From assembly GCF_004217565.1 (NCBI RefSeq), contig NZ_SHLA01000001.1:3519061-3583060 (forward strand): DNA of 64,000 nucleotides, read 5' to 3'. The notes below the pieces were generated by a model. That model was not told where the DNA came from. It made no database searches and saw nothing but the letters and a program-made list of their open reading frames with translations. The position numbers were made by a program, and so were the translations under genes. Source of the stretch: Zhihengliuella halotolerans (GTDB lineage Bacteria > Actinomycetota > Actinomycetes > Actinomycetales > Micrococcaceae). Below, one piece after another: positions 9,708-18,123 of the stretch; position 1 is the first letter of the stretch, and every line of letters starts with the position of its first letter.

Positions 9708-9752
9708 TCACGCCACCTGCCCGATACCTGCGGAGCCCGGCATGAACGATGA

Positions 9753-9774
9753 ACCGGACGAGTCGCCGTCCGGT
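9753..9774. terminator. Hairpin between small membrane protein and LacI gene
   Basis: ACCGGACG (9753-9760) and CGTCCGGT (9767-9774) form a perfect 8-bp stem with a six-base loop. It lies between convergent genes, 21 bases from the LacI stop, and may serve both. Confidence 0.5.
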
Positions 9775-9794
9775 CTGGAGTGCGTCGAGCGGTC

Positions 9795-10802
9795 CTAGTG
9801 GCCGCTGCTGGCGCGGGCGATAAGTTCCGGCTGGAACACGGTGTGCGCGCTGGGCGTCTCGCCGAGCAGCATCCGTACCGCCGTCCGACCGAGCTCTTCG
9901 GCCGGGCGGCGGACGGTCGTCAGGGGCACGATCGCGCTCGAGGCGAACTCGATGTCGTCGTAGCCGACCAGCGCGACGTCGTCCGGGACCGTGTAGCGCC
10001 CGTCGATGATGAACGCCTGCAGCGCGCCCGTGGCGAGAAGGTCGTTAGCGCAGAAGACCGCGTCGGGGATGTCGCCGGGATCGCGCTCGAACAGCGAGAG
10101 GGCCGCCGCGCGTCCGCCGAGCGTCGTCAGCGACTCCGCCTCGATGAGTTCGATGCTCGCGTCCGCCGTCCCCGCCGCGGCGGCCCGGGCCACCGCGTCC
10201 TGGGCGCCGCGCCAGCGGTCGGCGACCTGCCGCAGCTCGGTCTCGGCGGCCATGAACGCGATCCTTCGCCGACCGCTCGCCAGCAGGTGTTCGACGGCGG
10301 CGCGACCTCCATGCACGTCGTCGACGGAGACGGAGCCGTACGTCTCCGCCTCCGCGTCGCGGTCGACGAGAACCGTGCTGACGCCGTGGGCGGCGAGGTC
10401 GGCGACTCGCGCCGACGTCTCCCCGACGGGGCTCAGCAGCAGGCCCTGGGCGCGCTGCTCCTCGAAGAGGTCGATGTAGCGGGCCTCGCGGTCCGCGTCC
10501 TGAAGGCTGCTGGCCAGCAACAGCGAGAACTCGTGGCGGGCGGCCTCGGCCTCGGCTCCGCGGGCCAGGGCCGCGTAGAACGGGTTCGCCGCGTCGAGGA
10601 CGACGAGTCCGATCGTGCGGCTGTGGCCGGCGCGCAACTGCCGGGCGGCGTCGTTCCGGACGAAGCCGAGGTCGGCGATCGCCGACTGGACGCGTTCGCG
10701 GGTGCGCTCGGCGACGCGGTCCGGATTGTTGAGCACGTTGGAGACCGTGCCCACGGAGACGCCGGCGCGGTCGGCCACGTCCTTGACGCTCGCTGCCTTC
10801 AC
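9795..10802 (-). CDS. LacI-family repressor of rhamnose genes
   Basis: DNA-binding repressor of 335 residues. The N-terminal LacI helix-turn-helix reads SVKDVADRAGVSVGTVSNVLN, the hinge helix contains AARQLRAG, and a periplasmic-binding-like sugar domain fills residues 60-335. The start is GTG at 10802 preceded by AAGGAG. Extending to 10868 would add 22 residues encoded by the promoter and operator. It is divergent from rhaI, so rhamnose or rhamnulose (or a phosphate) is the expected inducer. Its likely sites are the TGAAWCGWTTCA-type palindromes at 10869-10880 and, 20 kb away, 30867-30878 and 30967-30978. Rhamnose regulators in other phyla are often AraC or DeoR types. Confidence 0.88.
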   Translation of the reverse strand: MKAASVKDVADRAGVSVGTVSNVLNNPDRVAERTRERVQSAIADLGFVRNDAARQLRAGHSRTIGLVVLDAANPFYAALARGAEAEAARHEFSLLLASSLQDADREARYIDLFEEQRAQGLLLSPVGETSARVADLAAHGVSTVLVDRDAEAETYGSVSVDDVHGGRAAVEHLLASGRRRIAFMAAETELRQVADRWRGAQDAVARAAAAGTADASIELIEAESLTTLGGRAAALSLFERDPGDIPDAVFCANDLLATGALQAFIIDGRYTVPDDVALVGYDDIEFASSAIVPLTTVRRPAEELGRTAVRMLLGETPSAHTVFQPELIARASSGH

Positions 10803-10826
10803 AGCACTCCTTAAAGTGGGTTCCCC

Positions 10827-10881
10827 TTGACAGTACCTGCCCCTCATCCTACATTTGAATCGTAGCAATGAAACGATTCAA
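10827..10881 (+). promoter_or_regulatory. rhaI promoter and LacI operator
   Basis: A -35 TTGACA (10827-10832) and a -10 TACATT (10850-10855) are 17 bases apart. Directly downstream, TTGAATCGT (10855-10863) and ACGATTCAA (10873-10881) form an inverted repeat. The right part contains the near-palindrome TGAAACGATTCA (10869-10880), a typical LacI-family operator. Repressor bound here would cover the transcription start of rhaI and lie upstream of its own gene. Confidence 0.7.
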
Positions 10882-10927
10882 TCTTGCGGCGCCCATCGCG
10901 GACAGCGCTCGCACCAGGAGGCACGCC

Positions 10928-12094
10928 ATGACCGACCTGTCAGCCATCGAGAAGCAGCTGGACCGCCTGGCCATCGAGGTCCCGTCGTGGGCCTACGGCA
11001 ACTCCGGCACCCGCTTCAAGGTCTTCGCCACTGAGGGCACGCCCCGCACCGTCGAGGAGAAAATCTCCGACGCCGCCCAGGTCAACAAGACCACCGGTCT
11101 GGCCCCCGCCGTCGCACTCCACATCCCGTGGGACAAGGTGGACGACTACGCGGCGCTGCGCCGGTTCGCCGCCGACGCCGGGGTGGAGATCGGCACGGTC
11201 AACTCCAATACCTTCCAGGCCGACACCTACAAGTTCGGGTCCCTGACGCACCACGATCCGGCCGTCCGCCGTGCCGCCGTCGAGCACCACCTCGAATGCG
11301 TCGAGATCATGACCGCCACCGGCTCCAAGGACCTGAAGATCTGGCTCGCCGACGGCACCAACTACCCGGGCCAGCAGGACATGCGCCAGCGCCAGGACGC
11401 GCTGGCCGAGTCGCTTGCCGAGATCTACGCCGGGCTTGCGGACGACCAGCGCATGGTGCTCGAGTACAAGTTCTTCGAACCGGCTTTCTACCACACGGAC
11501 GTTCCGGACTGGGGCACCTCCTACGCCCAGGTGGCGGCCCTCGGCGACAAGGCCAAGGTCTGCCTGGACACCGGTCACCACGCCCCGGGCACCAACATCG
11601 AGTTCATCGTGATGCAGCTGCTGCGCCTCGGCAAGCTCGGCTCGTTCGACTTCAACTCGCGGTTCTACGCAGACGACGACCTGATCGTGGGCGCGGCCGA
11701 CCCGTTCCAGCTCTTCCGCATCATGACCGAGGTCGTCCGCGGCGGCGGGCTCGACGAGGGCAGCGACTTGTCCCTAATGCTGGACCAGTGCCACAACGTC
11801 GAAGAGAAGATCCCGGGTCAGATCCGCTCCGTGCTCAATGTTCAGGAGATGACGGCCCGCGCGCTGCTCGTCGACCAGGAGGCGCTGGCCGCCGCACGCA
11901 CCGCCAACGATGTCCTCGGGGCCAACGAGGTCTTCATGGACGCCTTCTACACGGACGTCCGCCCGACCCTTGCTGCCTGGCGCGAGTCCCGCGGCCTGCC
12001 CGCGGACCCGATGGCCGCCTACGCCGCCTCCGGGTACCAGCAGAAGATCAACGCCGAACGCCAGGGCGGCCAGCAGGCCAGCTGGGGCGCCTGA
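10928..12094 (+). CDS. rhaI: L-rhamnose isomerase
   Basis: Metal-dependent aldose-ketose isomerase (EC 5.3.1.14), L-rhamnose to L-rhamnulose, 388 residues, cytoplasmic TIM barrel of the RhaI type found in Gram-positives and Pseudomonas stutzeri. Visible features are the N-terminal EVPSWAYGNSGTRFKVF, the metal-ligand segment around EYKFFEPAFYHTDVPDWG, and CLDTGHHAPGTNIE. The ATG at 10928 follows AGGAGG (10916-10921) at six bases. An upstream in-frame ATG at 10868 lies inside the operator and is unlikely. First gene of a three-gene operon; 42 bases separate it from the next. Enzymes of this type often accept other aldoses too. Confidence 0.94.
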   Translation: MTDLSAIEKQLDRLAIEVPSWAYGNSGTRFKVFATEGTPRTVEEKISDAAQVNKTTGLAPAVALHIPWDKVDDYAALRRFAADAGVEIGTVNSNTFQADTYKFGSLTHHDPAVRRAAVEHHLECVEIMTATGSKDLKIWLADGTNYPGQQDMRQRQDALAESLAEIYAGLADDQRMVLEYKFFEPAFYHTDVPDWGTSYAQVAALGDKAKVCLDTGHHAPGTNIEFIVMQLLRLGKLGSFDFNSRFYADDDLIVGAADPFQLFRIMTEVVRGGGLDEGSDLSLMLDQCHNVEEKIPGQIRSVLNVQEMTARALLVDQEALAAARTANDVLGANEVFMDAFYTDVRPTLAAWRESRGLPADPMAAYAASGYQQKINAERQGGQQASWGA

Positions 12095-12136
12095 GCCCCT
12101 CCCGCGACGAGAACCCGAACGAACACGAGAGAAGCC

Positions 12137-14173
12137 ATGACCAACGAAACCGTTGCATCACTCATCGCCCGGTCCAACCGCCTGGGCGCCGACAAGCGCA
12201 ATACCAACTACGCCGGGGGCAACACCTCCGCCAAGGGCACCGAGCGGGATCCGGTCACCGGCGAGGACGTCGAGCTGCTCTGGGTCAAGGGATCCGGCGG
12301 AGATCTCGGCACGCTGGCCGAGAAGGGCCTCGCCGTCCTCCGGCTCGACCGCATGCGCGCCCTCGTCGACGTCTACCCGGGTCTCGACCGCGAGGACGAG
12401 ATGGTCGCCGCGTTCGACTACTGCCTGCACGGCAAGGGCGGTGCCGCGCCGTCGATCGACACCGCCATGCACGGGCTAGTAGACGCCGCGCACGTCGACC
12501 ACCTGCACCCCGACTCGGGCATCGCCATCGCGACCGCCGCCGACGGCGAGAAGCTGACCGCCGACATCTTCGGCGACAAGGTTGTCTGGGTCCCGTGGCG
12601 CCGCCCCGGATTCCAGCTGGGCCTGGACATCGCCGAGATCAAGAAGCAGAACCCGCAGGCCATCGGCTGCATCCTCGGCGGTCACGGCATCACTTCCTGG
12701 GGCGAGACCGCCGAGGAATCCGAAGCCAACTCCCTGCACATCATCCGCACCGCAGAGGAGTACATCGCCGCCAACGGACGCGAGAACCCGTTCGGGGCAG
12801 CCAAGGCCGGCTTCGGCGCTCTGGGGGAGGGCGAGCGCCGCGCGAAGGCCGCCGCCCTGGCCCCGGTCATCCGCGGCCTCGCCTCGGCTGACAAGCCGCA
12901 GGTCGGCCACTTCACCGACTCGGCTGAGGTCCTCGACTTCCTGGGCTCCGAACGCCTCGACGAGCTCGCCGCCCTCGGAACCAGCTGCCCGGACCACTTC
13001 CTGCGCACCAAGGTCAAGCCGATGGTCCTGGACCTGCCGGCCGACGCCTCGATCGAGGACGCCAAAGCCCGCCTGGGTGAGCTGCACGCCGCCTACCGCG
13101 AGGACTACGCCGCCTACTACAACCGCTACGCCGACGGTGCATCGCCAGCCATGCGCGGCGCCGACCCGGCGATCGTCCTGGTCCCGGGCGTCGGCATGTT
13201 CAGCTTCGGTAAGGACAAGCAGACCGCCCGCGTCGCCGGCGAGTTCTACGTCAACGCCATCAACGTGATGCGCGGTGCCGAGGCGATCTCCACCTACGCC
13301 CCGATCGATGAGCGCGAGAAGTTCCGCATCGAGTACTGGGCGCTGGAGGAAGCCAAGCTGGCCCGCATGCCGAAGCCGAAGCCGCTGGCCACCCGCATCG
13401 CGCTGGTCACGGGCGCCGCCTCCGGCATCGGCAAGGCCATCGCCGAGCGCCTCGCCGCCGAGGGCGCCTGCGTCGTCATCGCCGACCTGGACCTAGAGAA
13501 GGCCCAGGCCGTCGCCGCCGAGATCGGCTCGACCGACGTGGCCGTCGGCGTCCGCGCCGATGTCACCAACGAGGACGAGGTCGAGGCCGCCATTAACGAG
13601 GCGGTCTTGGCCTTCGGCGGCCTGGACCTCGTGGTCAACAACGCCGGCCTGTCCCTCTCGAAGTCCCTGCTCGAGACCACCGTCAAGGACTGGGACCTGC
13701 AGCACAACGTGATGGCTAAGGGCTCCTTCCTGGTCTCGCGCGCCGCAGCCCGCGTCCTGATCGACCAGGAGATGGGCGGCGACGTCGTCTACATCTCGTC
13801 CAAGAATTCGGTCTTCGCGGGCCCGAACAACATCGCTTACTCGGCCACCAAGGCCGACCAGGCCCACCAGGTGCGCCTGCTGGCCGCCGAGCTTGGCGAG
13901 CACGGTGTGAAGGTCAACGGCATTAACCCGGACGGCGTCGTCCGCGGCTCGGGCATCTTCGCCGGTGGCTGGGGCGCCAAGCGCGCCGCCGTGTACGGCG
14001 TCGAGGAGGAGGACCTGGGCAAGTTCTACGCGCAGCGCACCCTGCTCAAGCGCGAGGTGCTCCCGGAGAACGTGGCCAACGCGGTGTTCGCGCTCTGCAG
14101 CGCGGACCTCTCGCACACCACCGGCCTGCACATCCCCGTCGACGCCGGCGTCGCTGCCGCGTTCCTGCGCTAA
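12137..14173 (+). CDS. rhaD: Bifunctional rhamnulose-1-phosphate aldolase / L-lactaldehyde dehydrogenase
   Basis: Fused enzyme of 678 residues. Residues 1 to about 400 form a class II (zinc) aldolase domain that splits rhamnulose 1-phosphate into dihydroxyacetone phosphate and L-lactaldehyde. Residues from about 415 form a short-chain dehydrogenase with cofactor motif VTGAASGIG, NNAG and the catalytic YSATK. The dehydrogenase half is expected to oxidise lactaldehyde to L-lactate with NAD; the homologous B. subtilis protein (RhaEW/YuxG) has this arrangement. It sits between rhaI and rhaB; the stop is 10 bases before the kinase. The L-lactate produced is a substrate for the lutABC operon at 32.5-35.4 kb. 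Confidence 0.92.
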   Translation: MTNETVASLIARSNRLGADKRNTNYAGGNTSAKGTERDPVTGEDVELLWVKGSGGDLGTLAEKGLAVLRLDRMRALVDVYPGLDREDEMVAAFDYCLHGKGGAAPSIDTAMHGLVDAAHVDHLHPDSGIAIATAADGEKLTADIFGDKVVWVPWRRPGFQLGLDIAEIKKQNPQAIGCILGGHGITSWGETAEESEANSLHIIRTAEEYIAANGRENPFGAAKAGFGALGEGERRAKAAALAPVIRGLASADKPQVGHFTDSAEVLDFLGSERLDELAALGTSCPDHFLRTKVKPMVLDLPADASIEDAKARLGELHAAYREDYAAYYNRYADGASPAMRGADPAIVLVPGVGMFSFGKDKQTARVAGEFYVNAINVMRGAEAISTYAPIDEREKFRIEYWALEEAKLARMPKPKPLATRIALVTGAASGIGKAIAERLAAEGACVVIADLDLEKAQAVAAEIGSTDVAVGVRADVTNEDEVEAAINEAVLAFGGLDLVVNNAGLSLSKSLLETTVKDWDLQHNVMAKGSFLVSRAAARVLIDQEMGGDVVYISSKNSVFAGPNNIAYSATKADQAHQVRLLAAELGEHGVKVNGINPDGVVRGSGIFAGGWGAKRAAVYGVEEEDLGKFYAQRTLLKREVLPENVANAVFALCSADLSHTTGLHIPVDAGVAAAFLR

Positions 14174-14183
14174 GGGGGAGCGC

Positions 14184-15683
14184 GTGAGCACCACGACGCC
14201 GACTCCCGTGCCCGGGACCGCGTCACCGCCCGTGATGATCGCCGTGGACATCGGCGCCTCCTCCGGCCGCGTCATCATCGGCCGCCTGCCCGCCGCGAGC
14301 GGGCAGGCGGCCGGCACGCTCGAGATGGAGGTTGTGCACCGCTTCCCGAACGGTGTCACGGAGATCGACGGCTCATTGCACTGGGACGCCGAGGCGATCT
14401 TCGCGCAGGTGCAGGCCGGGCTGGAAGCGGCCGGCGCCGTCGTGCGGGAGAACGGCGAGCGCGTGGTCTCCATCGGGATCGACACGTGGGCCGTGGACTA
14501 CGGCCTGCTGGATGCCGAGGGCGAGCTGATCGCGGCCCCGCACGCGTACCGCGACGCGCGCACCGACGCCGTGATCGAGCGCGTGCACGCCACGGTCAGC
14601 CCCGAACGGCTCTACGCGATCGGCGGCATGCAGTTCCTCCCGTTCAACACCGTGTACCAGCTGGCGGCCGAGGTGGACCTGGCGGGCAAGCGCGCGCTGA
14701 TGATTCCGGATCTGTTGGCCTACTGGCTGACCGGGGTCGAGCGGACGGAGGAGACCAACGCGTCCACCACCGCCCTGTTCGACGCTCGGGCGGTCGCCTG
14801 GTCGCCGGAGGTGTTCGACGCGATCGATGCGCCGCAGCTCTTCGCCGAGCTGATCGCGCCCGGGGAATCTTACGGGAGGCTGCTGCCCGAGGTGGCCGCC
14901 GCGACCGGGCTCGACCCGGCGGTCGAGGTGGTCGCGGTCGGCTCGCACGACACGGCCTCGGCCGTGGCCGCGGTGCCTGCCGACGATGAGGACTTCGCGT
15001 ACGTGTCCTCCGGGACGTGGTCGCTGGTGGGCCTCGAGCTGGACGGTCCCGTACTGAGTCAGGCGAGCCGCGCGGCGAACTTCACCAACGAGCGCGGCGT
15101 CGACGGAACCATCCGTTACCTGCAGAACGTTGGCGGGCTGTGGCTCCTTCAGGAATCCATGCGCGACTGGGCCGGGCAGGGCCGGGGCCGCGAACTGACC
15201 CACCTGCTCGCTGGGGCCGCCGCACTGCCCGCGGGACCGGTGGTGGATGCGAACTCCTCCGAGTTCATCGCGCCCGGTGGCATGGCGGGCCGGATCCGCG
15301 CCGCTGTGGAGGCCGCGGGCGGGAGCCTGCCCGCGGCGCCCGCCGAGCCGGGTTCCGGCGTGGACGCCGACCAAGCCGCCACGGTGCGCTGCATCATGGA
15401 CAGCCTCGCCGCTGGCTACGCGGCGTCGCTGAGGACGGCCGCCGAGCTGGCGGGGAAACGGCCAGCGGTCGTCCACATCGTGGGCGGCGGTTCGCAGAAT
15501 TCGCTGCTGTGCCAGCTGACTGCCAACGCGACCGGACTGCCCGTGATTGCAGGTCCGGTCGAGGCGACCGCGCAGGGCAACCTGTTGGTCCAAGCCCGCG
15601 CCGCGGGGCTGATCGAGGGCGGTCTCACCCAGCTGCGCGCTGCGATCGCCGTGGACCCCGTCCGTTACGAGCCGCAGCAGTAG
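14184..15683 (+). CDS. rhaB: Rhamnulokinase
   Basis: FGGY-family sugar kinase of 499 residues that phosphorylates L-rhamnulose at C1 with ATP. The N-terminal ATPase core shows VDIGASSGRVIIG. The hinge and second domain show VGSHDTASAVAAVP, SSGTWSLVG, and VHIVGGGSQNSLLCQLTANATG near the C-terminus. GTG at 14184 follows AGGGGGAG at 14173-14180. A longer open frame back to 13965 lies within the aldolase gene and is not used. Last gene of the rha operon in this window. No dedicated transporter or mutarotase is next to it; these appear at 29-31 kb. Confidence 0.94.
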   Translation: MSTTTPTPVPGTASPPVMIAVDIGASSGRVIIGRLPAASGQAAGTLEMEVVHRFPNGVTEIDGSLHWDAEAIFAQVQAGLEAAGAVVRENGERVVSIGIDTWAVDYGLLDAEGELIAAPHAYRDARTDAVIERVHATVSPERLYAIGGMQFLPFNTVYQLAAEVDLAGKRALMIPDLLAYWLTGVERTEETNASTTALFDARAVAWSPEVFDAIDAPQLFAELIAPGESYGRLLPEVAAATGLDPAVEVVAVGSHDTASAVAAVPADDEDFAYVSSGTWSLVGLELDGPVLSQASRAANFTNERGVDGTIRYLQNVGGLWLLQESMRDWAGQGRGRELTHLLAGAAALPAGPVVDANSSEFIAPGGMAGRIRAAVEAAGGSLPAAPAEPGSGVDADQAATVRCIMDSLAAGYAASLRTAAELAGKRPAVVHIVGGGSQNSLLCQLTANATGLPVIAGPVEATAQGNLLVQARAAGLIEGGLTQLRAAIAVDPVRYEPQQ

Positions 15684-15709
15684 CCGGACCGGGACGGCCG
15701 TTCGAGCAT

Positions 15710-15776
15710 CCCGTTTTCAAGCGTCACGGCCTTACCAGCATGCGGACCTGAGCCCAGTGAACACGCTGAAAACGGG
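15710..15776. repeat. Inverted repeat CCCGTTTTCA / TGAAAACGGG, left of the DUF559 gene
   Basis: Ten-base perfect arms at 15710-15719 and 15767-15776 enclose a 47-base loop; AGCGT and ACGC next to the arms extend the pairing with a one-base bulge. The arm sequence recurs in the larger inverted repeat at 16713-16797. Together the two frame the gene at 15788-16627. It could terminate rhaB transcription or be part of a small repeated element. Confidence 0.55.
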
Positions 15777-15787
15777 TTGTTGGTGAC

Positions 15788-16627
15788 TTAGCTGTTCCGC
15801 AGCAGCCACTTGAAGCGCTCAAAGGCGCTGGTAATGCTGGACCTCACGTACTCGGGAGCGCTCCAGACCTGCTCGGCCCGGAACCGCAGCGAGACGTAGC
15901 CGTCGCCCAAGCTGGCCGTGTCTCGGTCCATGTCGCGCCGCCATTGCTCCCGGTTGCCGTGCCACTGCCACCCGTCGGTCTCGATGATGAGGAATCCTTC
16001 GACCAAGAAGTCGACGCGGCCGACGCCCGGGATGAGGACCTGGGTCTCGTAGCGAAGTCCCATGCTGTCCAGCACGCGGCGCAGGTGGACCTCGATGATC
16101 GACCCCGCATCGCCGCGGACGTCATTTAGTGCGGACAGTGCGCCAGCGCCGTGGCGGTGGCCGAGCAGGGGGCGGACGTCGGACAACGACAGGCCGTGCA
16201 GCACGACCGCGGATTCGACCAGCGCCACGGAATCGTTCGGCGGAAGGCAACTGAGCGCGTGAGCGCAGACCTCGGGCAGTGGAAGCACTGGATCGGCGGC
16301 CAGTGGCCGGTCACCGAATCGGCGGTGCCTGATGAGGCCCGACGACGACCGTCCGGAATGGCCCGCGGTGAAAGACAGATGCAGTGCGGGCGGCGGGTCT
16401 CTCAGCCAAAGTCCGAAGGGCTCCGCGGCCGAGGCGCACGTCAAAGCACCGCCGAGCGATGCCGCCGTGCGTAGCGCGGGTGGCGCCTCGCGGTGCACGA
16501 CGACTCCCCGGCGAACCAGAAGGTGCTCGGCAGCGAGGCGGCGGTACTGCGCGACCGTGAAGCCGGCGGCCAGAAACGACCGGCGGTAGAGAACTCCCCG
16601 GGAGGCCAAATACGTGGCAGGGTCCAT
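15788..16627 (-). CDS. DUF559 / PD-(D/E)XK endonuclease-like protein
   Basis: Protein of 279 residues. The N-terminal half (YLASRGVLYRRSFLAAGFTVAQYRRL and following) resembles the winged-helix region of AbiEi-like actinobacterial proteins. The C-terminal part, about residues 175-275, has the DUF559 pattern: IEVHLRRVLDSMG, then GVGRVDFLVEGFLIIETDGWQWHG, an arginine/aspartate-rich helix and a VSLRFRAEQVW strand. The D and E-x-D residues match a PD-(D/E)XK nuclease core like that of very-short-patch-repair enzymes. ATG at 16627 is chosen because the frame upstream crosses an inverted repeat and shows no family similarity. Nuclease activity and biological role are not established. Such genes are often single, sporadic and lineage-variable. 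Confidence 0.78.
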   Translation of the reverse strand: MDPATYLASRGVLYRRSFLAAGFTVAQYRRLAAEHLLVRRGVVVHREAPPALRTAASLGGALTCASAAEPFGLWLRDPPPALHLSFTAGHSGRSSSGLIRHRRFGDRPLAADPVLPLPEVCAHALSCLPPNDSVALVESAVVLHGLSLSDVRPLLGHRHGAGALSALNDVRGDAGSIIEVHLRRVLDSMGLRYETQVLIPGVGRVDFLVEGFLIIETDGWQWHGNREQWRRDMDRDTASLGDGYVSLRFRAEQVWSAPEYVRSSITSAFERFKWLLRNS

Positions 16628-16712
16628 GCGTTGAGTTTGGCCAGACCGTGGGCAACGCGCAGCTGAAGATCGCTGAATGTGGATTGCCGCGTTGGGGGAC
16701 GTCGTTGTGGAG

Positions 16713-16797
16713 GACGAGTGACCCGTTTCGCTCACTGCGGCGACGGCGAGAACCGCGCGATGCCGCTGGAACGACGGTTGAAAACGGGTCACTCGTC
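16713..16797. repeat. 16-bp perfect inverted repeat with 53-base loop, right of the DUF559 gene
   Basis: GACGAGTGACCCGTTT (16713-16728) is repeated in exact reverse complement at 16782-16797. The inner side of the right arm continues TTGAAAACGGG, matching the left-hand repeat near 15710. The element lies between the DUF559 start (16627) and the DinB stop (16845). It is larger than a normal terminator and has no T tract. Confidence 0.65.
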
Positions 16798-16844
16798 GAT
16801 GGGCGCTTCTGCCGCAGGGGGTGGCCCAGCGCAGAGCTACCCGT

Positions 16845-17438
16845 TCAGGCCGGTTGCCACGGCTTGAGCCAGGGCGTCTCCTCCATCCCGTCGACGGCGG
16901 CCATGAGTTCGAACCACGTCGCGCCGTCGATGCTCTCGCGGATGATGTCGGCGTGCCCGGCATGCCGCGACAGCTCCTCGATCAGGTGCCCCAGGACCCA
17001 GCGCACCGACCAGGCCTCGATGTCGCGGGGGAACCACGGGGCGTTGCGGGGAACGGGCACGGGCGCGTCCAGCTCGGCCGCCGCGACGACGGCCGCGGTG
17101 ACGCGTTCCTGTTCGTCGAGGCGCTCCAGCAACGCGTCGAGGGTGTCTGTCTCGGACATCCGGTACTGGTCCTCGTAGGAGGCGGCTGCCTCTTCGAACG
17201 GGATCGAATCGGAGGCCGGGTACTCGGGGGCAGCGGCGATCCGCTCGACCCAGCCGGCCTCGCACGCGGTGACGTGCTTGATCAGCGCCCCGACGGTCAG
17301 GTCCGAGGCGCTCGGGGCGAGACGCGCTTGGGCGTCGCTCAGCCCGAAGGCGATGGTGCGGAAGTTCTGGCGCTGTTGGGCGAGGAAGGCCAGGAGGGAG
17401 GATTTCTCGTCGGCGACGGGGCCGGGCATGGCGGGCAT
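16845..17438 (-). CDS. DinB-family (DUF664) protein
   Basis: Four-helix-bundle protein of 197 residues of the DinB/YfiT superfamily, whose members bind a divalent metal through three histidines. Candidates here are H in IKHVTACEAGW, H in LGHLIEELSRHAGHADIIRESIDG and the second H in that helix. Many members are mycothiol- or bacillithiol-linked S-transferases; this one belongs to the uncharacterised DUF664 branch. It lies 21 bases downstream of a second DinB-fold gene (17460-18062) and both are divergent from a WYL regulator, so the three probably form one stress-response unit. The substrate is unknown. Confidence 0.82.
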   Translation of the reverse strand: MPAMPGPVADEKSSLLAFLAQQRQNFRTIAFGLSDAQARLAPSASDLTVGALIKHVTACEAGWVERIAAAPEYPASDSIPFEEAAASYEDQYRMSETDTLDALLERLDEQERVTAAVVAAAELDAPVPVPRNAPWFPRDIEAWSVRWVLGHLIEELSRHAGHADIIRESIDGATWFELMAAVDGMEETPWLKPWQPA

Positions 17439-17459
17439 GGTAGATCCTTTCGGGAGGTT

Positions 17460-18062
17460 TCAGTTGGTGCGGTGGGCGTAGAGGTCGCGCAGGAGGGCGA
17501 TTTCGGCGCCGTGGTGGATGGCTTCGCGGTTGATGTGCAGGACCAGGTCGGCCAGCGGGCTCTCCCCGTACGGCCCCTCGGCGGGCCCGCACGGGCGGGC
17601 CAGTCCGTCCTCCCCGAGCCCGCGCACCCCGGCGATCCACTGTTCGTAGACCGCATCGAGCTGGTCCAGAGCGCCGGCGGCGGTTCCCGCGTAGACGTGG
17701 GTCTCGTAGTCGATCTCCGCGCCGCCGAAGTGGCTCGCGTTGCGCGCTCCGAAAACGCCGACGATGAGGTGGCCGAGCCGCCACGCGATGGTGGTGACGG
17801 GTGGCGGCGTTGGTTCCGGAAAGGCGAAATCGATGGTGTAGTCGCCGCCACCGGCGGCGACCGCGCCCTCGACCGCGGGGCCCGCCTCGCCACGCGGGCG
17901 GACGTTCCAGCAGTCCGGAACGGGTTCCCAGCGGTACTCGTGGTCGGTCATGCCCTCCATCCGGGGTCGAAGCGCCGTGCGCCAGTGGAAGTCGAGCTGG
18001 TCGAGAATACGGGCGTTCCAGCCGGCCAGCGAGGTTGCTTCAGGTGCTCTCTGCGTCGTCAT
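17460..18062 (-). CDS. DinB-family protein
   Basis: Protein of 200 residues with the DinB four-helix bundle. Visible features are the start-proximal ILDQLDFHWRTALRPRMEGMTDHEYRWEP helix, WRLGHLIVGVFGARNASHFGG with a likely metal histidine, and a C-terminal LVLHINREAIHHGAEIALLRDLY helix with further histidines. First gene of a two-gene operon and divergent from the WYL regulator at 18124. Function unknown; by family, a metal-dependent thiol transferase or hydrolase is possible. Confidence 0.82.
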   Translation of the reverse strand: MTTQRAPEATSLAGWNARILDQLDFHWRTALRPRMEGMTDHEYRWEPVPDCWNVRPRGEAGPAVEGAVAAGGGDYTIDFAFPEPTPPPVTTIAWRLGHLIVGVFGARNASHFGGAEIDYETHVYAGTAAGALDQLDAVYEQWIAGVRGLGEDGLARPCGPAEGPYGESPLADLVLHINREAIHHGAEIALLRDLYAHRTN

Positions 18063-18085
18063 GCCTCCACTCTGACGGCAATATA

Positions 18086-18100
18086 GGACCGTTTCTGTCC
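18086..18100. promoter_or_regulatory. GGAC-N7-GTCC palindrome between DinB operon and WYL regulator
   Basis: GGAC (18086-18089) and GTCC (18097-18100) form an interrupted palindrome within the 60-base divergent promoter region, preceded by an AT-rich ATATA. It is the only obvious symmetric site there and a candidate operator for the divergent WYL regulator. Confidence 0.4.
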
Positions 18101-18123
18101 GCTACTTCTGGCATGCTGTGGAC

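Noticed and set aside
11128..12891. 587-residue open frame on the plus strand across rhaI and rhaD
   Set aside because: It is Arg/Pro/Gly-rich, shows no family motif and lies entirely over two well-supported genes; typical high-GC shadow frame.
12137..14173. Aldolase-dehydrogenase fusion as a novel gene fusion
   Set aside because: This domain order is the established RhaEW/YuxG type in rhamnose catabolism of many bacteria, so it is not new.
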